NCBI GenBank assembly: GCA_947177435.1
Contig: CAMWUM010000144.1
Location: 1-5,654, forward strand
Origin: an uncultured Muribaculaceae bacterium
Lineage (GTDB): Bacteria; Bacteroidota; Bacteroidia; Bacteroidales; Muribaculaceae
Length of the DNA stretch: 5,654 nucleotides
Direction: 5' to 3'
A program made the translations under genes and the position numbers. The notes under the pieces were generated by a model. It searched no databases and was not told the DNA's origin. It saw only the letters and a program-made list of their open reading frames with translations. Below are positions 1 through 5,654 of this stretch, piece after piece; within the stretch, counting starts at the first letter, position 1, and each line of letters starts with the position of its first letter.

Positions 1-360
1 TCCGGCCGAGGGGGCGGAGAGTTCGGGGGCGTACTGGCTTTGGATTGTGGCCACGCCGGAGGAGTAGGTGCCGGCCGTGTTCACGTTCATTTCGTAGGTG
101 AGCTGGTACGTGCAGGGGGCGAGGCTGATGATGTGCAGGGCCGTGTATGCGTCGCGGTTCTCGCGGTAGAATCCCGTGCCTTGGCTCCACAGCCATCCTG
201 GCAGTTGGTCAGCGGGCTCGAAGGCGGCGGGGCGCTCGTCGATGATTTCCACATAATCCAAATTGCGCCGGGCGTGGATGGTGAGCTGCACCTTCACGCG
301 GTCGCCGACTTGGAGCGGTCCGTCGACGTAAGCCCATTCGGTGCCGCGGCGCACCATCAT
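1..360 (-). other. C-terminal bMG10/receptor-binding-like domain, end missing
   Basis: Residues 1700-1819. Family-typical landmarks are in order: MMVRRGTEW, LQVGDRVKVQLTIHARRNLDYVEI, DERPAAFEP (1740-1748), FYRENRDAYTALHI, YQLTYEMNVNTAGTY and QYAPELSAPSAG at the window edge. In related proteins this last motif sits about 10-15 residues from the stop codon, so the gene should end a few tens of bases beyond base 1. This last estimate comes from family knowledge. Confidence 0.8.
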
Positions 361-3300
361 AGTCTTTTCGATCGAGAGGTCGTCGCAGGCCGATGCCTTG
401 ACGTCGGCCATTGCCTGGCTGAACTGCGAGTAGACGGCGCCGTAGCTCGGACCCGTCGAGGGAGCGGTAACTGTGAGCGTCTGTCCGGCATGGGCCGAGA
501 GGTCGGCGCGCAGTGAACCGGTGGCCGTCTCAATGGTGCCGGAGATGTCTATGGCTTGGCCTCCGGCGGTAATATCTGCGCCTTGGGCGGCAACGGTCCA
601 GCGTGAGCCAGACGAGAGGATAGCGGCGACAACGTCGGATGTCACTACTGACGAGCCCCAATCGGTGGCCTGCTTGCGTACGATGAGCTGCTGGCGCAGG
701 CCGTCGACCTGGCGGCTGCCGGGCTCGATCATAGCGTAGGCTTTGAGGATGGCAGCGTATGACGAAAGGGCGTTGACCGACGGGAAGCGCAGGCCTTGGC
801 TTTCGCTCCACACGCCGAACTCCGTGATTGACGACATCAGTTCGCGGCTCTTCGTGGGATAGCCGTTGAGGTACAGGGCCTGGGCGGCGACGGCTTTGCC
901 GGCCGGGTCGGAGTACGACTTCCAATGCTTGAGTATGTCGTTGACTGTCTTAGTGATGGCCTGCTGGCCGCGAGTGCTGACGGGCACGTCGGCAAAGCGC
1001 TTGCGTACGATGGAGTATGTCACGTTCGGGCCTTCGACCTCCTTATCCCAATATTTCAGGGCGCTCTTTATCATGCCGTCGAGGCGCTTGTCGGCGGGCA
1101 GCCAGCCGTAGGCTTTCAGGTCGGCCATCAGGGACAGGACGCGTCCGGTGACCCATGGCGACGACTGCTTGCACCAGTCGCCCCAGGCCCAACCGCCGTC
1201 GGTGAGTTGCAATTTTTGCAGCACGTCAATGGCATCGCCGATGGCCTGCGAAGTTTGCTTCTTATCAAAGAGCAGTGACAGGCGGGCCATGCGCTCAGAG
1301 TCGGACTGGGCAGCCTGTACCCAAGGCGTGGCGTTGAGGATGGCTATCTTCAAATCCTCGTTTTTCTCAAGCATCGACACCAAGGCCGAGTCGGTCGGGT
1401 TGGCCTGCCAAGCGGCGATGGCTGACGCGATTTCGGGTTTGTCGTGTATGATGCCCTGGGCGATTGCGGCCGAGAAGATGACCGCGGCAGCCGAGTTGGC
1501 GTACTTGGCCTTGTCCTCGCGCAGGCCGGGGAGGGCAGAAACGATGCTCCAAGCAGGGTTCTCGCAGTAGGTGAGCGAGATGCGGGCTTCAGGCTGAGCG
1601 GGGAGGGTCATGGTGAATGTCGAGTCGCCGGGGTTGAGGTAGAACGGCGTGGTCTCGATGAGCGAGGCGTCGGCAGGAAGCACGGGGATGGCCAACTGCT
1701 CGCCATCGCCAAAGCTGGAGGTGAACGCCTTGACCCTCATGCCGATGGCTGCTTGCATCGAGGTCGCCTCGATATTAACAATGATGGTAGACTGGGCCAT
1801 GCTGTCGATGTCGCAAGCGTATGTTTGCGTGTCGAATACAGAGCCGGTGGCAGGGTCGAACAGCTCGACCACGGCCTGTACCGATGCGAGCGAGTCGGTA
1901 TTGTTGAGCAGCGCGATGGCCACCTCGGCCTTGTCGCCAGCGCGGAGGAAGCGCGGCGCGTTGGGCTGCACCATCAGAGGCTTGTTGGCGATGAAATCAC
2001 GGGTCAAGTTGGCCGAGCGCAGAGTCTGCGTCCAAGCCGTGGCATAGAGCCTCCACGAAGCATTGGCATTATGCACGGTGAACGTATAGAAAGCATTGAC
2101 CTCAGAATACGTAGTCAGTTGCGGCGCACAAATGGCCATCGGCACATCGCCGTCGCGCATCTGAATATCTTCAGCATAATTTTTAGTCACTACTTCTGTT
2201 GTGGTTATTACTGCATCCAGAAGGCCATCAGAAACATCAACAGATGCAAACACCCTGGAGTTTGCCCCGGCAGCCGCATACGTTTCTTCTGCTTCTTCCT
2301 CTTCGCACTCATCAGATGCCATATCAATGACGGCATTGGAAGTACCATAACCATAAACTCTCTGTTTAGACATTCTGCCGCCTCTAATTCTTATGTTCTT
2401 GGCCGAAGATATTTTGTCAAAAAGAGCGAACTGCGGATAGTACAGATAGTCAAATTTGATATCGTCAATGCGTTCTGCGAACACTTGTCGGAAATACACA
2501 CTGAACAAATGCGAGTTAAAGCGCATGCTGATTTGAGGTTGCCATCTATTGAAAGCAATGGAGAAATCGTGAGGCACGAGTGCATCAAGTGCACGGTTGT
2601 ACATGTCGAGAGCCAGGGCGGCAGGCACTCCACGTCCTTCGCCGTCCACAACTCGTAGGCGCCACGTCTCTTGTGTGCCTGGCAGCAGTTTGTCGCGGAA
2701 CGTCTCCCCAACGAGTTTCAACGGCTTTTCTGGCGTAATGGCAATAGAAATAGTCTCGTTGTAGTTGTCGAAATCTTTCGTAGTGGCCAGCAATACCTTG
2801 CCTGCCACGGCATCAATCTTGATGGTATGGTAGCCTTTTGCGTACCACTTGCCGTCAAGCGCGACGCCGTTCTCATTGATGATGAAGCTATAAATGAACA
2901 TCGAATCGGTGACGCCAAACAGCAGTTCGCCCTGTGAACCAGCGGGAAGAGTGATGGACCTACTTGGCAGCCAAATCAGGTTGCCAGTTTCAGGAACGAT
3001 GCCAGACTTCACATTATAAAGAGTGAACGTATTGCTCTGGGCGTTGGCTAGCGTGGTATCAACCGGCTCGACAGTGAGGCAGTAACGGCCTGGAGTTATG
3101 GCTGCCAGATCAATGTCTTTGAGCGAGTTGCCGCCGAGCACCACCGTAGAGTCAAGGGTTGAGATAGTCCATTTGATGGGGAAGTCGGCCTCATCGCCGC
3201 TGTAGCTGGCCAGGTCGCATACAGGATTAAACGGCTTTTCGCCATCCACTGCGTATGGCGTTTTGAGGCTGATGACATACTGCTTGCCAAGAGAGAATGG

Positions 3301-5457
3301 CTTTTGGGACGCAGTGGCGGTGGTGCCGGACGGAGAAACGGCAGATACGCCTACGCTATAAAACTCGGAATCGATAAAATCGCTGGATGTAAATACGACA
3401 GAGAACTCGCCATTGTCGTCAGTTGTTGCCTGAGGCGAACTTATCACCTTAGCCAGCATTGGGCGCCAACTCCAAAAGCACTCATGCAAATCAGCGGTAA
3501 CCGTGGCTCCCGCGACGGGGAAGCCTGAATAATAGACGGCACGACCGCTGACCGTCACTTCACCCTTCGCGGGTACATCGCGCGCCACCTTTACGTCAAC
3601 TAACTCGAAGTCGGGTATGCGATAATCGCTCACCATAAAAGATGTAGAACTTCTCGCGCATAATATTGAGTAATTGCCAGTAAGACCACCTGTTGGGATA
3701 GCAAACGCTCCGTAGGCGCGTCCCCATTCGTCGGTAGTAACCTCTACTTTTTCGACTTTCTGCCGGTTGGCGTCTAATAGCAACATTGACAATTTTTTAT
3801 CCTTAACGGTCTTATTATCCTCGCCGAAAACTATCAAATAATGCACCGAATCTCCGGGATGATAGATGGCGCGGTCGGTGAGAATGGCAACCTGCGGCGA
3901 GGCTGGATTGTAATTTTTGGGGAAGTATATGAAGTCACGGTCAAAGCGATTTGTCGTGCCGTTGTAAGTAACGCTTAACTCTGTCTGCCACCCACCAGAC
4001 AATTTGTCTTTCAGACTTGATATGTCCGTAATGCCAAGATTGTTAGTGGCATCAAATTTGATTGTTTGTTGGCTATTATTGCGATTGATGATATATGATA
4101 CATCCGCGCCAGAGATGGGTGCGCCCGTCTGCGGGTTGACAATGGCCATCCAACCAGCGCTGTCAACGCAAAGGGATTGCGGCATCACATCGATACACCT
4201 GAGTGGCATCACCGATTTTTCTGTATTATTATCGTTAAACTCGCTTGAGTTAACCATTATGGCGTAAAAGCCTAGTTTCTCGAGAGTAATGCTGATTGTA
4301 TCTAAAGAAAGGAACGGGCTGCTGTCGCCGCAGTGCATCTTGATTGACTGCACAGGGCGCATCTTCTCCAACATTTTGCCAGAATAGTTATTAGAGATTT
4401 TATCTCCGTTGCTCAGTCGGTAAACATCAATGGTGTAGTCCTGAGTATTGATATTTTCTATGGCAATCTGCAAAGGATGGCCCGACGAGCAGACGTATTC
4501 ACGCGATAAGTACACCCTCTTCTGCATCAAGCTCAGGCGGCCGCTTTTAAGGGTCTCAGCAAATGGGGCCGAGGGCCAACGGCCCAGCACATAATCAATT
4601 TGCTCGACCAGCCACTTGATTTCATCCAGATTTTCCTCACCTCCATTATTCGATGATTCGGCCTTTTTAATGTATTCAGCCAGAGGCAATGATGCGTATT
4701 CGCTGTCTTTCATGCTGAGGAACAATGCTTTGTATGCCTCGCATATTTCTTTGTTGCTTCTGCCGTTATATTCTATCCATTTGCATCTCCACAGTACTTC
4801 GGCCGGTACGCTCTGGCGCTTGAGTGCGCTTGTCACACCGGCTTGGCAATATTTGAGGGGGCTTTGATCGATGCCGTTTGATATGACTATGGCGTTGGAG
4901 CAGGCGAAATCGAAGAGGGTGGGGTAGTAGGTTTGAGTCAGCTTGTTGGCCTCAACGATGTCGGCGTAATCGCCGATGCGCAGGGCGGAAAGGCCTGAAG
5001 GGGTAACGACAGAGCGGTCCAAAAGGCTATCAATTACGTGTTTGTACTGTTTGCCGCTCCATTCGGTGATGTCGGACGGGCGGGGCTCGAGGGGCATTTC
5101 TCGCTCATCGTAGACCCAGCGTTGTTTGGCATACTCATCGTTGTACATCCTTGCCATCAGCGCATCGAACATTCCCTCCAACGGGTTGCCGGCAAACTTT
5201 TGGGCCGTGCTCTCAGCCAACTCAATCGACTGCTGTGCCGCGCCCTGTTCGCCTATCACTTCATTGGCCACATACACACGTATCAGCGCATTAAGAGCCG
5301 CATGGGCATCCTTGGCCTTTATTGCCGTATTCAAGTCACGGCGCGCATCCTTATCCACCGTCTGGGGAAAAGCGAAATCAGGCGTCGAATTTTTCGTGGC
5401 GGCTCCGGCGGTCAGCACCGCCACCAACGCCAATACCAAAAGCTGTACTCGTTTCAT
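1..5457 (-). CDS. Secreted alpha-2-macroglobulin family protein, thioester-less, 3' end cut by window edge
   Basis: Seen: an open frame of 1,819 codons with no stop. ATG 5457 is the only plausible start: it gives a signal peptide, an in-frame TGA lies 12 codons upstream (5494-5496), and the next Met is residue 96. Order of regions: signal peptide 1-19; helical N-terminal region about 20-330 (YYPTLFDFA at 177-185); MG domains with TGAPISGADV at 444-453; MG2 signature TDRAIYHPGD at 527-536; MG domain with SGRAVYYSGFPVAGATV from 637; bait-type domain about 800-960 ending DMYNRALDALVPHDF; basic/acidic linker 1022-1058; A2M core with NASWRLYATAWTQT and PNAPRFLRAGD (1132-1175); TED-like helices about 1296-1616 with DGGWAWGDW; C-terminal bMG10-like domain with DERPAAFEP and QYAPELSAPSAG. 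Family knowledge: bacterial A2Ms are periplasmic or envelope proteins that trap attacking proteases, often encoded beside the peptidoglycan synthase gene pbpC. Odd: no CxEQ thioester. Inference: a non-covalent protease trap or structural envelope protein. The family is certain; the role is not. Confidence 0.95.
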   Translation of the reverse strand, partial: MKRVQLLVLALVAVLTAGAATKNSTPDFAFPQTVDKDARRDLNTAIKAKDAHAALNALIRVYVANEVIGEQGAAQQSIELAESTAQKFAGNPLEGMFDALMARMYNDEYAKQRWVYDEREMPLEPRPSDITEWSGKQYKHVIDSLLDRSVVTPSGLSALRIGDYADIVEANKLTQTYYPTLFDFACSNAIVISNGIDQSPLKYCQAGVTSALKRQSVPAEVLWRCKWIEYNGRSNKEICEAYKALFLSMKDSEYASLPLAEYIKKAESSNNGGEENLDEIKWLVEQIDYVLGRWPSAPFAETLKSGRLSLMQKRVYLSREYVCSSGHPLQIAIENINTQDYTIDVYRLSNGDKISNNYSGKMLEKMRPVQSIKMHCGDSSPFLSLDTISITLEKLGFYAIMVNSSEFNDNNTEKSVMPLRCIDVMPQSLCVDSAGWMAIVNPQTGAPISGADVSYIINRNNSQQTIKFDATNNLGITDISSLKDKLSGGWQTELSVTYNGTTNRFDRDFIYFPKNYNPASPQVAILTDRAIYHPGDSVHYLIVFGEDNKTVKDKKLSMLLLDANRQKVEKVEVTTDEWGRAYGAFAIPTGGLTGNYSILCARSSTSFMVSDYRIPDFELVDVKVARDVPAKGEVTVSGRAVYYSGFPVAGATVTADLHECFWSWRPMLAKVISSPQATTDDNGEFSVVFTSSDFIDSEFYSVGVSAVSPSGTTATASQKPFSLGKQYVISLKTPYAVDGEKPFNPVCDLASYSGDEADFPIKWTISTLDSTVVLGGNSLKDIDLAAITPGRYCLTVEPVDTTLANAQSNTFTLYNVKSGIVPETGNLIWLPSRSITLPAGSQGELLFGVTDSMFIYSFIINENGVALDGKWYAKGYHTIKIDAVAGKVLLATTKDFDNYNETISIAITPEKPLKLVGETFRDKLLPGTQETWRLRVVDGEGRGVPAALALDMYNRALDALVPHDFSIAFNRWQPQISMRFNSHLFSVYFRQVFAERIDDIKFDYLYYPQFALFDKISSAKNIRIRGGRMSKQRVYGYGTSNAVIDMASDECEEEEAEETYAAAGANSRVFASVDVSDGLLDAVITTTEVVTKNYAEDIQMRDGDVPMAICAPQLTTYSEVNAFYTFTVHNANASWRLYATAWTQTLRSANLTRDFIANKPLMVQPNAPRFLRAGDKAEVAIALLNNTDSLASVQAVVELFDPATGSVFDTQTYACDIDSMAQSTIIVNIEATSMQAAIGMRVKAFTSSFGDGEQLAIPVLPADASLIETTPFYLNPGDSTFTMTLPAQPEARISLTYCENPAWSIVSALPGLREDKAKYANSAAAVIFSAAIAQGIIHDKPEIASAIAAWQANPTDSALVSMLEKNEDLKIAILNATPWVQAAQSDSERMARLSLLFDKKQTSQAIGDAIDVLQKLQLTDGGWAWGDWCKQSSPWVTGRVLSLMADLKAYGWLPADKRLDGMIKSALKYWDKEVEGPNVTYSIVRKRFADVPVSTRGQQAITKTVNDILKHWKSYSDPAGKAVAAQALYLNGYPTKSRELMSSITEFGVWSESQGLRFPSVNALSSYAAILKAYAMIEPGSRQVDGLRQQLIVRKQATDWGSSVVTSDVVAAILSSGSRWTVAAQGADITAGGQAIDISGTIETATGSLRADLSAHAGQTLTVTAPSTGPSYGAVYSQFSQAMADVKASACDDLSIEKTMMVRRGTEWAYVDGPLQVGDRVKVQLTIHARRNLDYVEIIDERPAAFEPADQLPGWLWSQGTGFYRENRDAYTALHIISLAPCTYQLTYEMNVNTAGTYSSGVATIQSQYAPELSAPSAG
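610..1572 (-). other. TED-like alpha-helical domain without thioester motif
   Basis: Residues about 1296-1616. It opens with TYCENPAWSIVSALPGL (1296-1312), the usual entry to the thioester domain. Where family members have CxEQ, the sequence runs LREDKAKYANSAAAVIF, with neither the Cys nor the Gln. Downstream the toroid is intact: QKLQLTDGGWAWGDW (1414-1428), SSPWVTGRVLSLMADLKAYG, and the closing WGSSVVTSDVVAAIL (1600-1614). The fold is therefore probably kept while covalent coupling chemistry is absent. Domain limits are approximate. Confidence 0.8.
2284..2394 (-). other. Charged linker at the bait-region position
   Basis: Residues 1022-1058, between the bait-type domain and the A2M core. 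A basic stretch, IRIRGGRMSKQR (1022-1033), is followed by a Gly/Tyr turn (VYGYGTSNAV) and then an acidic run, DECEEEEAEE (1049-1058). The charge bias and low complexity suggest an exposed flexible segment. In A2Ms the protease-cleaved bait region lies in this part of the chain, so this may be the bait; that is inference from position and composition. In some Bacteroidetes homologs this interval carries inserted plug-like sequence with an IRG motif, of which IRIRGG could be a remnant. Confidence 0.45.
3628..3897 (-). other. MG2 domain of the A2M-family protein
   Basis: Residues about 521-610. The diagnostic segment is TDRAIYHPGDSVHYLI (527-542), matching the MG2 family pattern TDR-x-hydrophobic-Y-x-PG-x-x-V. 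It is followed by the expected strand and turn pattern: LLDANRQKVEKVEV, then TDEWGRAYGAFAIP and GLTGNYSI. MG2 is a fibronectin-III-like beta-sandwich of the macroglobulin ring. This is the clearest single motif for assigning the protein to the A2M family. Confidence 0.9.
5401..5457 (-). other. Signal peptide (Sec/SPI type) of the A2M-family protein
   Basis: Residues 1-19 read MKRVQLLVLALVAVLTAGA: a basic n-region (K2, R3), a hydrophobic core (residues 4-15) and an A17-x-A19 signal peptidase I motif. Cleavage is likely after A19 or A20. No cysteine follows LTAG, so there is no lipobox. This distinguishes it from lipoprotein A2Ms such as E. coli YfhM and suggests a soluble periplasmic or exported protein. 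The signal peptide also fixes the translation start at 5457. Confidence 0.85.
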
Positions 5458-5460
5458 AGT

Positions 5461-5468
5461 CAAATCTA
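5461..5468 (-). promoter_or_regulatory. Possible minus-strand -7 box (TAGATTTG) abutting the A2M start codon
   Basis: On the minus strand, TAGATTTG ends three bases before the ATG. If used, transcription would begin at or next to the start codon, giving a leaderless message. No -33 TTTG is present at normal spacing; the nearest, at 5501-5504, is 32 bp away. There is no Shine-Dalgarno sequence ahead of the ATG, which is normal for Bacteroidetes. Confidence 0.3.
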
Positions 5469-5566
5469 TAAGTATATGTAATTTTAGATGCCATCAGACC
5501 CAAAAGGTTTAGCGCAGTGCCAGTTATTCTGCCGCGGACAAAAATTTTGATAAAAATTGGGTTGGC

Positions 5567-5583
5567 GTCCTCTTTTTTAGGAC
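5567..5583. promoter_or_regulatory. Inverted repeat / candidate operator, copy 1
   Basis: GTCCT-N7-AGGAC, perfect 5-bp arms around a C-plus-T-run spacer. Its centre is about 30 bp upstream of the predicted plus-strand transcription start, over the -33 region. The same 17-bp layout recurs 33 bp downstream, which makes a dimeric regulator site more likely than chance. Which protein binds is unknown. Confidence 0.5.
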
Positions 5584-5592
5584 AGAAATCGC

Positions 5593-5600
5593 TATCTTTG
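5593..5600 (+). promoter_or_regulatory. Candidate Bacteroidetes -7 promoter element (TATCTTTG)
   Basis: An exact match to the Bacteroidetes sigma-ABfr -7 consensus TAnnTTTG. It lies 29 bp before the plus-strand ATG at 5630 and predicts transcription starting near 5605-5608 with a leader of about 22-25 nt. The -33 region has only a T-run (5573-5578), not a clear TTTG, so basal strength may be modest or depend on a regulator. Two inverted repeats flank this element. Confidence 0.65.
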
Positions 5601-5616
5601 TCCCCAAATTTAGGAC
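5600..5616. promoter_or_regulatory. Inverted repeat / candidate operator, copy 2
   Basis: GTCCC-N7-AGGAC, with one mismatch between arms; the outer flanking pair T/A extends it to TGTCC...GGACA. It overlaps the last base of the -7 box and covers the predicted transcription start of the plus-strand gene. It shares the 10-bp direct repeat TTTAGGACAG with copy 1 (5576-5585 and 5609-5618). Occupancy here would be expected to block RNA polymerase. Confidence 0.5.
5605..5612 (-). promoter_or_regulatory. Possible minus-strand -7 box (TAAATTTG) for the A2M gene
   Basis: Read on the minus strand this is TAAATTTG, an exact TAnnTTTG match. It would give the A2M gene a leader of about 140 nt and would lie inside inverted repeat copy 2. 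No TTTG is at the right upstream distance. The consensus is short and AT-rich, so chance occurrence is plausible. Confidence 0.25.
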
Positions 5617-5629
5617 AGCCTCAAAAAAT

Positions 5630-5654
5630 ATGAATAAATCAATTGGTACTATTT
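5630..5654 (+). CDS. 5' end of an unidentified divergent gene (MNKSIGTI...)
   Basis: An ATG at 5630 opens a frame reading MNKSIGTI before the window ends. Support for a real start is its position 29 bp after an exact Bacteroidetes -7 box and the A-rich stretch just before it (5623-5628), typical of translation starts in this phylum. Eight residues do not identify a family. The spacing I-G-x-x-I resembles the start of many XRE-type helix-turn-helix regulators, which would fit the palindromes in its promoter, but this is only a guess. Confidence 0.45.

Larger units (their letters stand above)
5458..5629. other. Divergent intergenic region
   Basis: A 172-bp, mostly AT-rich spacer between the minus-strand A2M gene and a plus-strand ORF start. 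The half next to the A2M gene (5458-5560) shows nothing firm beyond a weak -7-like box and AT-rich runs near 5539-5557. The half next to the plus-strand gene holds a promoter candidate and two inverted repeats, listed separately. No terminator hairpin or tRNA-like fold is visible. Confidence 0.8.

Noticed and set aside
40..516. Plus-strand open frames at 40-516, 925-1278 and 5038-5481 as possible genes
   Set aside because: All lie opposite A2M-coding sequence in the same codon register and give compositionally odd proteins. The one at 5038-5481 also runs past the A2M start codon but shows no signal of its own.
530..925. Minus-strand open frame of 131 codons overlapping the A2M gene in another frame
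   Set aside because: Its Arg/Pro/His-rich translation is typical of a shifted frame in GC-rich DNA. The A2M frame carries clear TED motifs across the same bases.
1444..2658. A 404-codon plus-strand open frame antisense to the A2M gene
   Set aside because: It sits in exact codon register with the minus-strand gene and stays open because that gene rarely uses TTA, CTA or TCA. Its translation has no recognisable domain, and it has no convincing promoter. The minus-strand frame is recognisable as A2M throughout this interval.
5401..5457. Lipoprotein signal peptide
   Set aside because: The VLTAG segment resembles a lipobox, but the next residues are Ala-Ala-Thr with no cysteine, so lipidation is not supported.
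5539..5557. AT-rich inverted repeat (aaaatttt ... aaaaatt) as a terminator
   Set aside because: The stem would be A-T only, there is no GC-rich hairpin, and it lies upstream of two divergent genes where a terminator is not expected.

Overview
The window is almost entirely one very long minus-strand gene. An uninterrupted reading frame starts at the ATG at 5457 and runs to base 1 without a stop: 1,819 codons, truncated at its C-terminus only by the window edge. I translated it codon by codon and found no frameshift or internal stop. The product is a secreted bacterial alpha-2-macroglobulin (A2M)-family protein of the Bacteroidetes type. It has an N-terminal signal peptide, an N-terminal helical region, macroglobulin (MG) beta-domains including an MG2 signature, a bait-region-type domain, the A2M core segment, a thioester-domain (TED)-like helical barrel and a C-terminal receptor-binding-like/bMG10 domain. 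The last visible residues (QYAPELSAPSAG) match the usual extreme C-terminus of such proteins, so probably only about 10-15 residues are missing.

The organism is probably a Bacteroidales member, perhaps gut-associated. The A2M architecture is the Bacteroidetes one, the intergenic region carries Bacteroidetes-type -7 boxes (TAnnTTTG), and the start codons lack Shine-Dalgarno sequences. The part of the gene encoding the C-terminal half is GC-rich and the part encoding the N-terminal and middle regions is AT-richer. A genus cannot be assigned.

Bases 5458-5629 form a 172-bp divergent intergenic region. Its right half holds a plus-strand promoter candidate (TATCTTTG) and two 17-bp inverted repeats, GTCC(T/C)-N7-AGGAC, exactly 33 bp apart. 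One lies over the -33 region and the other over the predicted transcription start. Just downstream, at 5630, a plus-strand ORF begins (MNKSIGTI...) and leaves the window after eight codons.

Two points deserve attention. First, the A2M protein lacks the CxEQ thioester motif that allows covalent trapping of proteases, while the surrounding TED fold is retained; the conserved segment ahead of the A2M core has also diverged. Second, the paired palindromes look like an operator for an undetermined regulator of the divergent gene. I found no mobile element, CRISPR array, RNA gene or new multi-gene system.
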